Below, in pieces: positions 38,283-46,070 of a DNA stretch of 64,000 nt. A program made the position numbers and the translations under genes. The DNA comes from Rhodoligotrophos sp. CJ14 (GTDB lineage: Bacteria; Pseudomonadota; Alphaproteobacteria; Rhizobiales; Im1), in NCBI RefSeq assembly GCF_038811545.1, contig NZ_CP133319.1, positions 3,492,001 through 3,556,000 of the forward strand, read 5' to 3'. Within the stretch, counting starts at the first letter, position 1; every line of letters starts with the position of its first letter. The notes under the pieces were generated by a model. The model saw only the letters and a list, made by a program, of their open reading frames with translations, had not been told where the DNA came from and ran no database searches.

Positions 38283-39194
38283 TTATCCACTCCGGCGGAA
38301 GTTCGTGCCGGTATCGGTGTCCGCTGTCTGGCCAGCCGTCGTTGCTTTTCCCATGCCCGTGCTTTGCGTACCGGACACCATGCTCTGGCTTTGGACCCGC
38401 AGGTTATTATTGACGTTCGTCACGCCGGAGACCCGCTCCACACAATCTTCTGCGCGCCGTTTTGCCTCGCGACTGTCCACCGTGCCGGAAAGCGTCACCT
38501 CCCGGTTCGAGACGGTCACGTCGATTTCCGACGCATCTACCCACGGGTCATCGGATAGGCGGTCGCAAACGTCTTCGCGGATCCGGTCATCCGATCGCGC
38601 ATAGCCCTTGGGACCGCGTCCGCGATGGGCTCCTTGCATCTCATCCATGTGACGGCGTCGTTCGGCCTGTTCATCACCGAACCATGAGGAGACTTCGTCG
38701 GACGCCCGGTCCCAGAAGCCCCGTTCCTTGCCGCGGCCGTACTCGCCCGAGCCGGAATGCTCCCCACGGCCATATCCCCCATGGCCATATCCGCCATACG
38801 CCCCGCCATAGCCCCGACCATAGCCGCTTGAGCCGTAACCGCTCGAGCCATAGCCACGGCCATATCCGCTGCTTTCACCGAAACCGCCTTCGCCATATTC
38901 CCCGCCGAACCGGCCGCGGGAGCCTTCGCTGCTGCGGCCGTATCCCGAAGCGCCACGGTAGTCCCCGCTCGAGCCATAGCTGCGACTAAGACCCTCAGGC
39001 CTATAGCCACCTTCTTCATAGCCGCGCCAATGCCGTTCGCGGCCATACTCGCCCATGTGGGTCCCGCCATAATCGGGAGAACGAGCTTCGCGGCCATATT
39101 CACCGAAGCCGCCTTCGTTCTGCCAGCGATCACGGTCCTCGTTGCGGTATCTATACCGCTCTTGCTCATCCCTACGCCGATCATAATCTGCCAT
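38283..39194 (-). CDS. BON-domain protein with Gly/Tyr-rich region
   Basis: A 303-aa protein. Residues ~1-160 are low-complexity, rich in Arg/Tyr/Gly/Ser ('SSGYGRGYGSSGYGSSGYGRG'-like repeats). A 'SSWFGDEQAERRR' (SWFGD) motif follows near residue 170. A BON domain runs from ~200 to 270 ('IREDVCDRLSDDPWVDASEIDVTVSNREVTLSG', 'AKRRAEDCVERVSGVTNVNNNL'), and the tail is Thr/Gly-rich. BON domains bind phospholipid and occur in osmotic- and envelope-stress proteins. No signal peptide is evident. The GC-rich short repeats in the DNA may vary in copy number. Confidence 0.85.
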   Translation of the reverse strand: MADYDRRRDEQERYRYRNEDRDRWQNEGGFGEYGREARSPDYGGTHMGEYGRERHWRGYEEGGYRPEGLSRSYGSSGDYRGASGYGRSSEGSRGRFGGEYGEGGFGESSGYGRGYGSSGYGSSGYGRGYGGAYGGYGHGGYGRGEHSGSGEYGRGKERGFWDRASDEVSSWFGDEQAERRRHMDEMQGAHRGRGPKGYARSDDRIREDVCDRLSDDPWVDASEIDVTVSNREVTLSGTVDSREAKRRAEDCVERVSGVTNVNNNLRVQSQSMVSGTQSTGMGKATTAGQTADTDTGTNFRRSG

Positions 39195-39413
39195 GGGAGG
39201 ATTCCTCTAATCTGCATTGAAAGAGCACCACCGTTCTGCGGTGGTTTAGAGCGCAACGCCTAGGCTGATCGCACGTTCCGGAATGGGCACGCCGGGTTTG
39301 GGGTGGTGATCGTCTATGACGGCTGAGATGTTCTCAGGTGTAGCGGATCGTGCCGCCTAGTCCCCAGGAGGGCAGGGCTTGGGGAGGGTACGGAATGGCT
39401 CTGTTCGAAAACG

Positions 39414-39752
39414 CTAGCCTGCCCGCTGGCCTTTGTCGCCGGCCGGCTCCAGCTGAATGAGCGGGCTCGCCGTCACACCGGCTGCCTCTTCCTCCACAAT
39501 GAGCTCTTGCTCTTGGGAGTAGTAACGCGCGCTATGCTTATTGGCGAATGTGCTATTGGGGAAAAACCTGATCGCATGCTTGGCGAGAAAATCAACCGCC
39601 TCTTCCATCGTCCTGAAATCACTCTGGGCGAAGATCCCATCCGAGCCGTCTCCCAGCGTAGCCCGAAAGCCAGTCTCCCAGGAGGTCGCTATCCTCCAAT
39701 TGATTTCGCTGGTGTAGAGATCACTCAGAATGCTTATGGGATCGTTCGTCAC
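39414..39752 (-). CDS. Hypothetical protein, 112 aa
   Basis: A 112-aa protein from GTG 39752, preceded by AGGAA 8 bases upstream. It is soluble, with 'INWRIATSWETGFRATLGD' and 'FRTMEEAVDFLAKHAIRFFPNS'. That pattern recurs in small proteins of Hyphomicrobiales, but I know no function for it. It ends in an acidic/hydrophobic tail. Convergent with nothing; the next gene upstream on this strand is a possible microprotein. Confidence 0.55.
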   Translation of the reverse strand: MTNDPISILSDLYTSEINWRIATSWETGFRATLGDGSDGIFAQSDFRTMEEAVDFLAKHAIRFFPNSTFANKHSARYYSQEQELIVEEEAAGVTASPLIQLEPAGDKGQRAG

Positions 39753-39916
39753 GGCGCCATTTCCTGGCCGGTAAGGCTATCGCCGATCAGCCCCGGCGGC
39801 GGCTGGCGAGCGGGACCGGTGCAGATCCCACCGCCTCTGTTCAATCATCCGTCGCAATCTTGGTTCCGATGCCGGAAAAAATTCCGATGGTCCGCACTGC
39901 TTGTCTAGCGCCCAGC

Positions 39917-40006
39917 TCACTGCCGTTTGCGTGCCTGTTTGATGGCCCATTCCGCCAGCAGATAAAGCGCGATGCCACAGCAGAACGCGAGAAACTCGTA
40001 CAGCAT
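39917..40006 (-). CDS. Possible 29-aa membrane microprotein
   Basis: ATG 40006 follows a perfect ribosome-binding site (GGAGGTGAC-ATG). The peptide starts 'MLYEFLAFCCGIALYLLAEW' and ends in a basic tail with several Lys/Arg, the pattern of a single-span inner-membrane microprotein with the positive end inside. The strong initiation site is the main support. Whether it belongs to a known family I cannot tell. Confidence 0.5.
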   Translation of the reverse strand: MLYEFLAFCCGIALYLLAEWAIKQARKRQ

Positions 40007-40109
40007 GTCACCTCCATTGGTCCTTCTGTGACATGCATGAACCATGCCGACTTTCGCAGGCGATGCGGTGCCGGGTGTTTCTCGGGCCAGCTGCTCGATA
40101 TTGCCGAAT

Positions 40110-40223
40110 TTATGGCCAGACCCACATGACGATGAGCGGCGACATCAGAACCACCCACAGCACCAGTGCAACGAGGAGCCAGATACCGGGTGTGGCCGCC
40201 AGCCTGATCAGGAGCCTACGCAT
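40110..40223 (-). CDS. Possible 37-aa membrane microprotein
   Basis: ATG 40223 to TAA 40110 encodes a basic start ('MRRLLIRLAATPG') followed by a hydrophobic helix rich in Trp/Leu/Val. It could insert in the inner membrane. The ribosome-binding site is poor (GGAG is about 17 bases away). It stands just upstream of the 29-aa microprotein on the same strand, which raises the chance that both are real. Confidence 0.3.
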   Translation of the reverse strand: MRRLLIRLAATPGIWLLVALVLWVVLMSPLIVMWVWP

Positions 40224-40680
40224 GGCGTGCTTCTGCCCATTCTCCGCTCCACAGAGGTGGGCAACGAGCCAAATCCCCACCACTCATCAAATGTCTGGGC
40301 GGCTCACCTCGTGCCTGCACCATTCCATGCCATCCCTGCTTCGCACCCGGTTATTGATCATCCGAGGCTGAGTTTGTGCTCTTCCATAAAGCCAGCCAGG
40401 AATTGAGGAGAGCTGAAGACGGGCCTGGTGCGAAACGATGCGACATGTGAAACGCCGCCCCTTCAGCACACAGCCTCTTTCTGTGGGACAATGGGCGGCC
40501 CGCTGCGCTTGCCCAAAAAAAGTCCCTGAGGTCAGGGAGAACCGCTCGCCCCAAGATGGTCGCTGCCTTTGTATCAAAATTTTGGAGTTGGATGTGAGCA
40601 CACTCGAGCGGTTTCGAGCCATTGAGAAGTGGATCCCGGATTGCCTGAAGAAAACGCAAACGCGCAGGAACTTGCAGCTG
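40224..40680. other. 457-bp region without a supported gene
   Basis: The beta-lactamase frame stays open back to 40438, but the signal peptide and initiation site place its start at 40681. The rest probably holds its promoter and leader. I see no repeat, RNA gene or clear hairpin. Confidence 0.45.
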
Positions 40681-41604
40681 ATGCGCTATTCTGTGAAAAC
40701 CGACATCGCTCGGGGCAGGCGCGAGTTTACGAGGCTGGCAAGTTCGCTTCTCGCGGCCGGGTTCCTCTTGCTCTGTGGACCTATGGCAGGCGCAGCGGAG
40801 AAGGACGACGCCTTGGCAGCCAAGCTCGCCGAGATTGAAGCGCGCCTTGGTGGACGGTTGGGCGCGGCGATTGTCGACACCGAGACGGGAAGAGAATGGC
40901 GCCATCGCGCCGACGAGCGCTTTCCAATGGCGAGCACATTCAAGGCCTTTGCCTGCGCCGCCGTTCTGGCGCGCGTGGACGCAGGCAAAGAGGACCTGAA
41001 CAGATCCGTGCATTTCCATAAGAACGAGCTCGTCACCTATTCTCCGATTACGGAGAACCATGCCGATGGTAAGGGCATGACCTTGTTCGAGCTCTGCGAC
41101 GCCGCCACGTCCATGAGCGACAACACAGCCGCCAATCTGGTGCTCGATAGCCTCGGCGGTCCCGCCGGATTGACCAAATTCATGCGTTCGATCGAGGACA
41201 AGGTCACGAGACTGGATCGCAAGGAGCCTGAGCTCAACGAGGCAACTCCGGGAGATCCCCGTGATACGACCACCCCGAACGCCATCGTGACGAGCCTCCG
41301 AAAGCTGGTCCTCGAGGATGCGCTTTCCACGACATCGCGTGAGCAGCTTACGGGTTGGCTCATCGCGAACAAGGTCGGTGGACCGCTCCTTCGCGCCGGA
41401 CTGCCTGAGAGCTGGAAGATCGCAGACAGGACCGGCGCGGGCGCGCATGGCTCGCGCGGGATCGTGGCTGTTATCTGGCCTCCCGCGCGAAAGCCTGTCA
41501 TTGCGGCCATCTATGTCACCGAGACCAAACGATCCATGGATGAACGCAATGCGGCCTTTGCGGAGATAGGGCGCGCCTTGGCGGCTACCCTCTCAGATAA
41601 CTGA
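40681..41604 (+). CDS. Class A beta-lactamase with twin-arginine signal
   Basis: A 307-aa secreted serine beta-lactamase. All active-site motifs are present: S85-T-F-K88, S146-D-N148, E182 in 'EPELNE', and R250-T-G. Arg instead of Lys in the last motif is also found in carbenicillin-hydrolysing (CARB/PSE) enzymes. The N-terminus 'RGRREFTRLASSLLAAGFLL' has a twin-arginine (RRxF) motif, so export is probably by Tat. It acts in the periplasm. I placed the start at ATG 40681 (AGGAA upstream). No LysR-type ampR is adjacent and no mobile element flanks it, so it looks like a resident chromosomal gene. Confidence 0.93.
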   Translation: MRYSVKTDIARGRREFTRLASSLLAAGFLLLCGPMAGAAEKDDALAAKLAEIEARLGGRLGAAIVDTETGREWRHRADERFPMASTFKAFACAAVLARVDAGKEDLNRSVHFHKNELVTYSPITENHADGKGMTLFELCDAATSMSDNTAANLVLDSLGGPAGLTKFMRSIEDKVTRLDRKEPELNEATPGDPRDTTTPNAIVTSLRKLVLEDALSTTSREQLTGWLIANKVGGPLLRAGLPESWKIADRTGAGAHGSRGIVAVIWPPARKPVIAAIYVTETKRSMDERNAAFAEIGRALAATLSDN

Positions 41605-41670
41605 GCACCGCCGCTCGACATCAATAACCAGTCGGGCGCGTTTGGGACGGCTCAAACGCGCCATCTCGAT

Positions 41671-42813
41671 TTAATGATGACCGTGGCCAAGCAAGCCTTC
41701 ACTGGCCGATGGAATCCGGTGATCGGGGCTCTCCCCGATATACTCGTGGGTCATCCTTTTCCACCAGTCGCTTCGCGTTTCAGCCAAGATTGCCTGGTCA
41801 AGCGGTTCGCGCAGCGCACTGCCGGTGGGCAGCGCGATGCCGTAGTTCTGTTTGTCGAAGACCGGGTCCAGAAGGTCGAGCGTTGTCCGGAAGCTCCGGT
41901 TGATCTGCCAGGCAAGGAGGGGGCGATCATAGACGAACGCGTCCACCTGCCGCTCATTGACTGCGCGAAGCCCCTCCTCGAGAGTGGCGAATGTCTCGAA
42001 CTCAATGCGCTGGCCATGCAGAAAATCTGCGGCCTCGGAACTGGCGACCGTGCCCACCCGCACCGAATGGAGGTCCCCGATGCCGTGTATAGTGCCACGC
42101 AGTTGAGACGTGGTCAGAGCGGAGGCAATCAGAGCTGTGAAGGTCGAGACGACGATCACCGAGGTGAGTATCCACAACATCGCTAGTAGCTCTCCGGCGA
42201 TCGTCGTCGGGGCCTTATGATGCGAATGTCCTATGGCCGTCATGGCCGACCACAGCAGGCTGGAGATGAAGCCGGTCGCGCCTTCACCGAAATGTTGGTT
42301 CTTGCGGCGCTCGATCAGCCATAGGACTGTGCCGACCATGACCATGGCGCCAATCAGTCCCAGCACTCCCATGATGAGATTGCCCGAGACAATGCCCTGG
42401 ATGATATGCGTCCAGCTGAAATGCCCCTTTGGAACAGCGATGCTGAGGCCGGTCTCGTAGAAGGGCTGGGAGAAGTCGAGGTGTTTCTCTCGGTCGGCCG
42501 TAATGGTGAGGGCACCGACAGCCGCATCCAGTGATCCATCAGCGGTACCCTTTAGAAGATCCGCGAGGGTTTTCTCTTGAAAGTCATAGCGCCACCCGAG
42601 TTGCTCGGCGATGCGGCGCCACAAGTCGATGCTGATGCCTTCCCATTCGCCGCTGGCAGTCTTCATGGCGAAGGGCGGCGCTTCCTTGGTGCCTACGACA
42701 AGCACTTTGTCGGGCCGGCCTGCGTCGTCAACGCTCTGAGATGAGGCCGGGCTAGGCAGTATGGAGCAAAGCAGGATGAGGGTGATGGCGAAACGGCGTG
42801 CCGATAGCAACAC
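41671..42813 (-). CDS. Bacterial glutamate-receptor-like ion channel
   Basis: A 380-aa protein with the inserted-channel layout of prokaryotic iGluRs (GluR0 type). After a signal peptide (~1-25), lobe 1 of a periplasmic binding fold runs to ~130 ('VVGTKEAPPFAM', 'GISIDLWRRIAEQLGW', 'DFSQPFYETGLSI'). Then come a membrane helix (~145-167), a re-entrant pore segment ('LLWSAMTAIGHSHHKAPTT', ~187-204), a second helix with 'VVSTFTALIASALT' (the counterpart of the iGluR SYTANLAAF motif), and lobe 2. The pore has 'TAIGHSH' where K+-selective relatives have TVGYGD. GTG 42813 follows GAGGAAAG. A simple binding protein would lack the pore, so a ligand-gated channel is favoured. Confidence 0.8.
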   Translation of the reverse strand: MLLSARRFAITLILLCSILPSPASSQSVDDAGRPDKVLVVGTKEAPPFAMKTASGEWEGISIDLWRRIAEQLGWRYDFQEKTLADLLKGTADGSLDAAVGALTITADREKHLDFSQPFYETGLSIAVPKGHFSWTHIIQGIVSGNLIMGVLGLIGAMVMVGTVLWLIERRKNQHFGEGATGFISSLLWSAMTAIGHSHHKAPTTIAGELLAMLWILTSVIVVSTFTALIASALTTSQLRGTIHGIGDLHSVRVGTVASSEAADFLHGQRIEFETFATLEEGLRAVNERQVDAFVYDRPLLAWQINRSFRTTLDLLDPVFDKQNYGIALPTGSALREPLDQAILAETRSDWWKRMTHEYIGESPDHRIPSASEGLLGHGHH

Positions 42814-42952
42814 GGAGCTTTCCTCTGTTCCCCACGGCCTGAATTTTGGACGCGTCGTAGGCGCCGAGTCGCGGCGGAGCGGCGCTTGGTGAAAGAGCCG
42901 CTCCTGAGCCTTTGGTCGAAAGCCGAGGCGTTCGGCTTCGGCACACAAGCCG

Positions 42953-43798
42953 TTATGAGTTGGCCGTCGGCGCGGTGGTTGATGAGACATCGCCATCTGC
43001 AGGAATGTGTTCGATTTCGACCTGCTGACGGCGGACTTTGTCGTGTACGGTTTCGACGTGATCGCTACCGGTGAGCTTCAGTGAGACTTCCTCGACAATC
43101 CGAGCCGTCTTGTTCACCAGCGCATGCTCGGCCGTCTCGACCACCTCGATCGTGCTGTCTGCCCAATCGACATCGGCCACATAGGATGGATCGGTGATTG
43201 CCTTCCGGATGACGTCCGCATGCTCTTCATGCAGCGTGACGTTCGCGGTAACTGGGCGCTCTGTGACGAAACGGCGAACGCGGGTCTTTCCCGTTTCGAC
43301 CTTCTCCTTGCCCACGTTTAATTGTTCTTCCGCCAGGCGCAGCACGTCATCATGCGCATCGGCAAGCTTTGGCGTCACCGCGACCTTCTGGTCAGCGGGA
43401 AGCGGAGTTGCCGCTAATGCTTTAGCGATCGTGTCCACATGGGCGGGCTTGGCAATGCCGTTCGTTTTCGCCCGATCATGAACATCGATGGGGTGATGCA
43501 AGTCGAGAATGCCGGCAGCATGAGCGACCTCGTTGTCGATCACGCGTAAGGACAGAACAACCCCGCCTTGATCGAGAGCCTGGCTGTAAACCGCCGCCTC
43601 ATGTTCGAAGATGCCGTCACCGAACAGTTTTTGCCAAACAGCAGGATCAGTGAGCTTGTTTTTGCCGTTGCTTGACAGTCTGCCTTTGTCGAACAAGCTG
43701 ATATCGGCTTCCGCGAAACCCGCAGCTTGTAGCGCCTTCATCACGCGATTTGCCTGCTTCGGACTATCAAATACCGCAACCATGGTTTGGTAAGACAT
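42953..43798 (-). CDS. DUF2382 (YsnF/AvaK-type) stress protein with N-terminal domain
   Basis: A 281-aa protein. The N-terminal ~110 residues form a general-stress-like alpha/beta domain ('TMVAVFDSPKQANRVMKALQAAGF'). The C-terminal part is a DUF2382 domain ('LRLAEEQLNVGKEKVETGKTRVRRFV', 'VTLHEEHADVIRK', 'RIVEEVSLKLTGSDH'). Such proteins occur in stress-tolerant bacteria, often with envelope or osmotic stress genes; function is unknown. It begins 47 bases after a second DUF2382 gene in the same direction, and the two are probably co-transcribed. Confidence 0.85.
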   Translation of the reverse strand: MSYQTMVAVFDSPKQANRVMKALQAAGFAEADISLFDKGRLSSNGKNKLTDPAVWQKLFGDGIFEHEAAVYSQALDQGGVVLSLRVIDNEVAHAAGILDLHHPIDVHDRAKTNGIAKPAHVDTIAKALAATPLPADQKVAVTPKLADAHDDVLRLAEEQLNVGKEKVETGKTRVRRFVTERPVTANVTLHEEHADVIRKAITDPSYVADVDWADSTIEVVETAEHALVNKTARIVEEVSLKLTGSDHVETVHDKVRRQQVEIEHIPADGDVSSTTAPTANS

Positions 43799-43845
43799 CT
43801 AAGTATTCCTCGCAATAGATTGAAATGAAAGCTTGTCAGCCGGAG

Positions 43846-44319
43846 CTATTCATCCGGTGTGGGGGTGCTCGGAGTTCGCGAGATTACGGCTTCTTGTCGG
43901 CGCAAAGTGACAGCCTCTCGGTATTTTTCTGTGCTATGTATGCGGCGAATATGAATCTCCTCCCGCAAGACAAGACGCCGCTGAAGAACCAGGATCTCCT
44001 CCACAACCGGGACGATGGTGACATTGCCGTCCTGGCGAACCTCTGGCATTGCATCGATCGTCTGGTTCACTGGAATACGCTCAATCTCGACGCGGTCGCG
44101 CGAGAGGTCTTCTTCGACGACTTCCTGATGGGTGCGCGTAACTGTGCCAACATGGACCCGGCCAGTTTCGACCTTCTCCTTTGTGACGGAGAGTTCCTCA
44201 GCGTGGAGCGGGATTAGGGTTTCGCTGATCTTTTCAGGTATCGAGTCGGATGGAGTGGCCCCATCAGAGTCCGCTTCCGTATCGCGCTTGCTAGTGGCTT
44301 TGTTGGTCTTGGCAATCAT
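43846..44319 (-). CDS. DUF2382 protein
   Basis: A 157-aa protein, essentially one DUF2382 domain after a charged N-terminus: 'IPLHAEELSVTKEKVETGRVHVGTV' (two halves), 'LSRDRVEIERIPVN', 'VTIVPVVEEILVLQRRLVLREEI'. It shares the 'KEKVETG' core with its larger downstream neighbour. ATG 44319 has GGGGAGAG upstream. Probably the same transcript as the larger DUF2382 gene. Confidence 0.85.
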   Translation of the reverse strand: MIAKTNKATSKRDTEADSDGATPSDSIPEKISETLIPLHAEELSVTKEKVETGRVHVGTVTRTHQEVVEEDLSRDRVEIERIPVNQTIDAMPEVRQDGNVTIVPVVEEILVLQRRLVLREEIHIRRIHSTEKYREAVTLRRQEAVISRTPSTPTPDE

Positions 44320-44331
44320 GGGGAGAGACCG

Positions 44332-44448
44332 TTACTTGGGTGAAAGATAGCGCACGCGTGCTCGCGCCGGCCCACCGGAGCCGTCCTGCGATCGAGCGAC
44401 CCCGACCACCGCGGCAGAAATATCTGTTCTGGTTGAATGGTTCAGCAC
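44332..44448 (-). CDS. Possible 38-aa leader ORF before the DUF2382 genes
   Basis: GTG 44448 is preceded by GGAGGAG at a good distance and opens a 38-codon frame, ending 12 bases before the next gene's start. The peptide is basic, with no recognised motif ('RTDISAAVVGVARSQDG'). It may be a real small protein or a translated leader. The strong ribosome-binding site is the only support. Confidence 0.35.
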   Translation of the reverse strand: MLNHSTRTDISAAVVGVARSQDGSGGPARARVRYLSPK

Positions 44449-44787
44449 ATAGTCTCCTCCGAAATTAAAATGAGAGACTCTGTGGTCATGCTCGTTTTTG
44501 GAAGATAAATTTCATCATGTTTTCTCGCTTGATCTTGGAAGCTTCTCCAGAGATCCAGCTAAGCGAAAATCTCACATTGGTAAATCCCGGCCAATGGCGA
44601 TGAGCAATGCCTATCTATCTTGGCGAAACAGTATCTATTGGAAATTCTACCTCTGGTTGTGAAAACAATCAAGCCTAGATTGCGGTGTGTCCCTTGACAG
44701 AAGGTAAAGAATTCTCCCCCTTTCGAGCGAAATGGATGCGGCCCGCGTGAAGAACATTCCGCGAGCCAAGCGCTTGGACGCATGCGC
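44449..44787. other. 339-bp intergenic region
   Basis: AT-rich spacer between the stress genes and proX. It must hold the promoter of the DUF2382 genes. No gene is supported. Confidence 0.4.
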
Positions 44788-44824
44788 CAAAAAAAGAGGC
44801 GCGAGCATGCCTCGCGCCTCTTTC
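44788..44824 (-). terminator. Terminator of the proVWX operon
   Basis: GAGGCGCGAG pairs with CTCGCGCCTC around a 5-base loop. On the minus strand the hairpin is followed by a run of T residues. It lies about 140 bases beyond the proX stop. Confidence 0.85.
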
Positions 44825-44960
44825 TTCGCCCTCGTTCTCAGAGCATGATCGGTCCTGGGTCGTAAATGCCTTGCGCCCTGTGCTTGGAACCGATCTTGCT
44901 TCGAATGGGGATTGAGAGCGGGATGGAGCATCCCGCTCCGGCCGGTGATGCGGCCTGACG

Positions 44961-46013
44961 TTACTTCGCCGCGGCAGCAGCCTGCTGAACCCAGCCGTCG
45001 AACTCGGCCTGGTTCTTGCTGATCCACTCGTCCGCGATTTTCTTCATGTCGGCATTGGTCTTCGCACCTTTGCCGAGTGCACCTTCCCACTCGCTCCAGG
45101 TCTCGAGCGGCCACTTGGCGAGCTCGACGAACTTCTTCACCGCCGGATTTTCGGCAGCGAACTCCTTATTGGCGAGCGTACGCCAATTCCACGGGCCGAC
45201 GGCCATGCGGCAGGGATTCTGGCCGCCTGCGCAGCCGACGACGTCCTTCACCTCATGCGTCTTGGGCTTGCTCACGCCTTCTGGCAGGGCGTCATACGGG
45301 ATCGGCACCCACACCACATCCTCGCCGGGCTTGAGCGTATAGACGATCCAGGACGGGCTCCATGTGTAAAGCAGAATAGGCTCGCCGCGATCGACCCGCG
45401 CAAACACCTCTGCCACGAGTGGCTCGTACTTGGCGCGAACCGACTCGACGGTATCCGAAAGCCCGAACTCCTTGATCTGGAAGTCGACCACGTCACCGCA
45501 TTTCCAGGCCGGATCGCAATTGTTGAGATTGGCCTTGCCGTCACCATCCGTATCGAACAGCGCAGCGAGCTTCGGATCCTTGAGCTGCTCGATATTGGTG
45601 ATGTTATTGGCTTCGGCCGTCTTCTTGTCGATGACATAGCCGTTGATGCCGCCGCCAATGATCGTGCCCTCATTGAGCAGCTCGACCTGATCGGCGATTT
45701 GCTCGATGGCGGGCTGAGCCTGTGGCCAGTTGATGTCGCCGGTCATGTCCAGGTCGCCCTGCGAGATCGCCTGCAGGATCGCCGACATGTTCATCGTGGA
45801 CAGCTGAACGTCGTAGCCCAGCTTTTCGAGGCCGGCGATCAGGATCTGGTCCTGGACATAGTTGGCGCCGAGACTGTCGGACGAAACGTAGCGAACAGTC
45901 TTGCCTTCACCGGGCAGCTCCTGAGCGAAGCTCGGCAGTCCTCCTGCGAGCAGCCCGACCGCAAGAGCTGCCGCGCCTGCAAGTCTCGGCCAATGTCTGT
46001 CATTCAACGTCAT
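44961..46013 (-). CDS. proX: Glycine betaine/proline ABC transporter binding protein ProX
   Basis: A 350-aa periplasmic solute-binding protein. A signal peptide ('LAGAAALAVGLLAGGLPSFAQ') is followed by a type-II binding fold. Features typical of ProX-type betaine binders include 'GDLDMTGDINWPQAQP', 'YTWSPSWIVYTLKPGEDVVW' (aromatic cage region), and a cysteine pair in the 'CAGGQNPC' loop. It delivers quaternary amines to ProW/ProV for osmoprotection or as a carbon source. Last gene of the proV-proW-proX transcript. Confidence 0.92.
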   Translation of the reverse strand: MTLNDRHWPRLAGAAALAVGLLAGGLPSFAQELPGEGKTVRYVSSDSLGANYVQDQILIAGLEKLGYDVQLSTMNMSAILQAISQGDLDMTGDINWPQAQPAIEQIADQVELLNEGTIIGGGINGYVIDKKTAEANNITNIEQLKDPKLAALFDTDGDGKANLNNCDPAWKCGDVVDFQIKEFGLSDTVESVRAKYEPLVAEVFARVDRGEPILLYTWSPSWIVYTLKPGEDVVWVPIPYDALPEGVSKPKTHEVKDVVGCAGGQNPCRMAVGPWNWRTLANKEFAAENPAVKKFVELAKWPLETWSEWEGALGKGAKTNADMKKIADEWISKNQAEFDGWVQQAAAAAK

Positions 46014-46070
46014 ATGCTCTCCCCTTTACATGAGACGATCTGGTTTCCGGTGGTGCGACCTGCGCGGTCG

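Noticed and set aside
39841-40158. A 105-codon minus-strand frame
   Set aside because: No ribosome-binding site or domain; it overlaps the microprotein with the strong initiation site in another frame.
44831-44940. Imperfect inverted repeat GCATGATCGGTCC ... GGAACCGATC after the proX terminator
   Set aside because: The arms are interrupted and the loop is long; I could not relate it confidently to a known repeat family.
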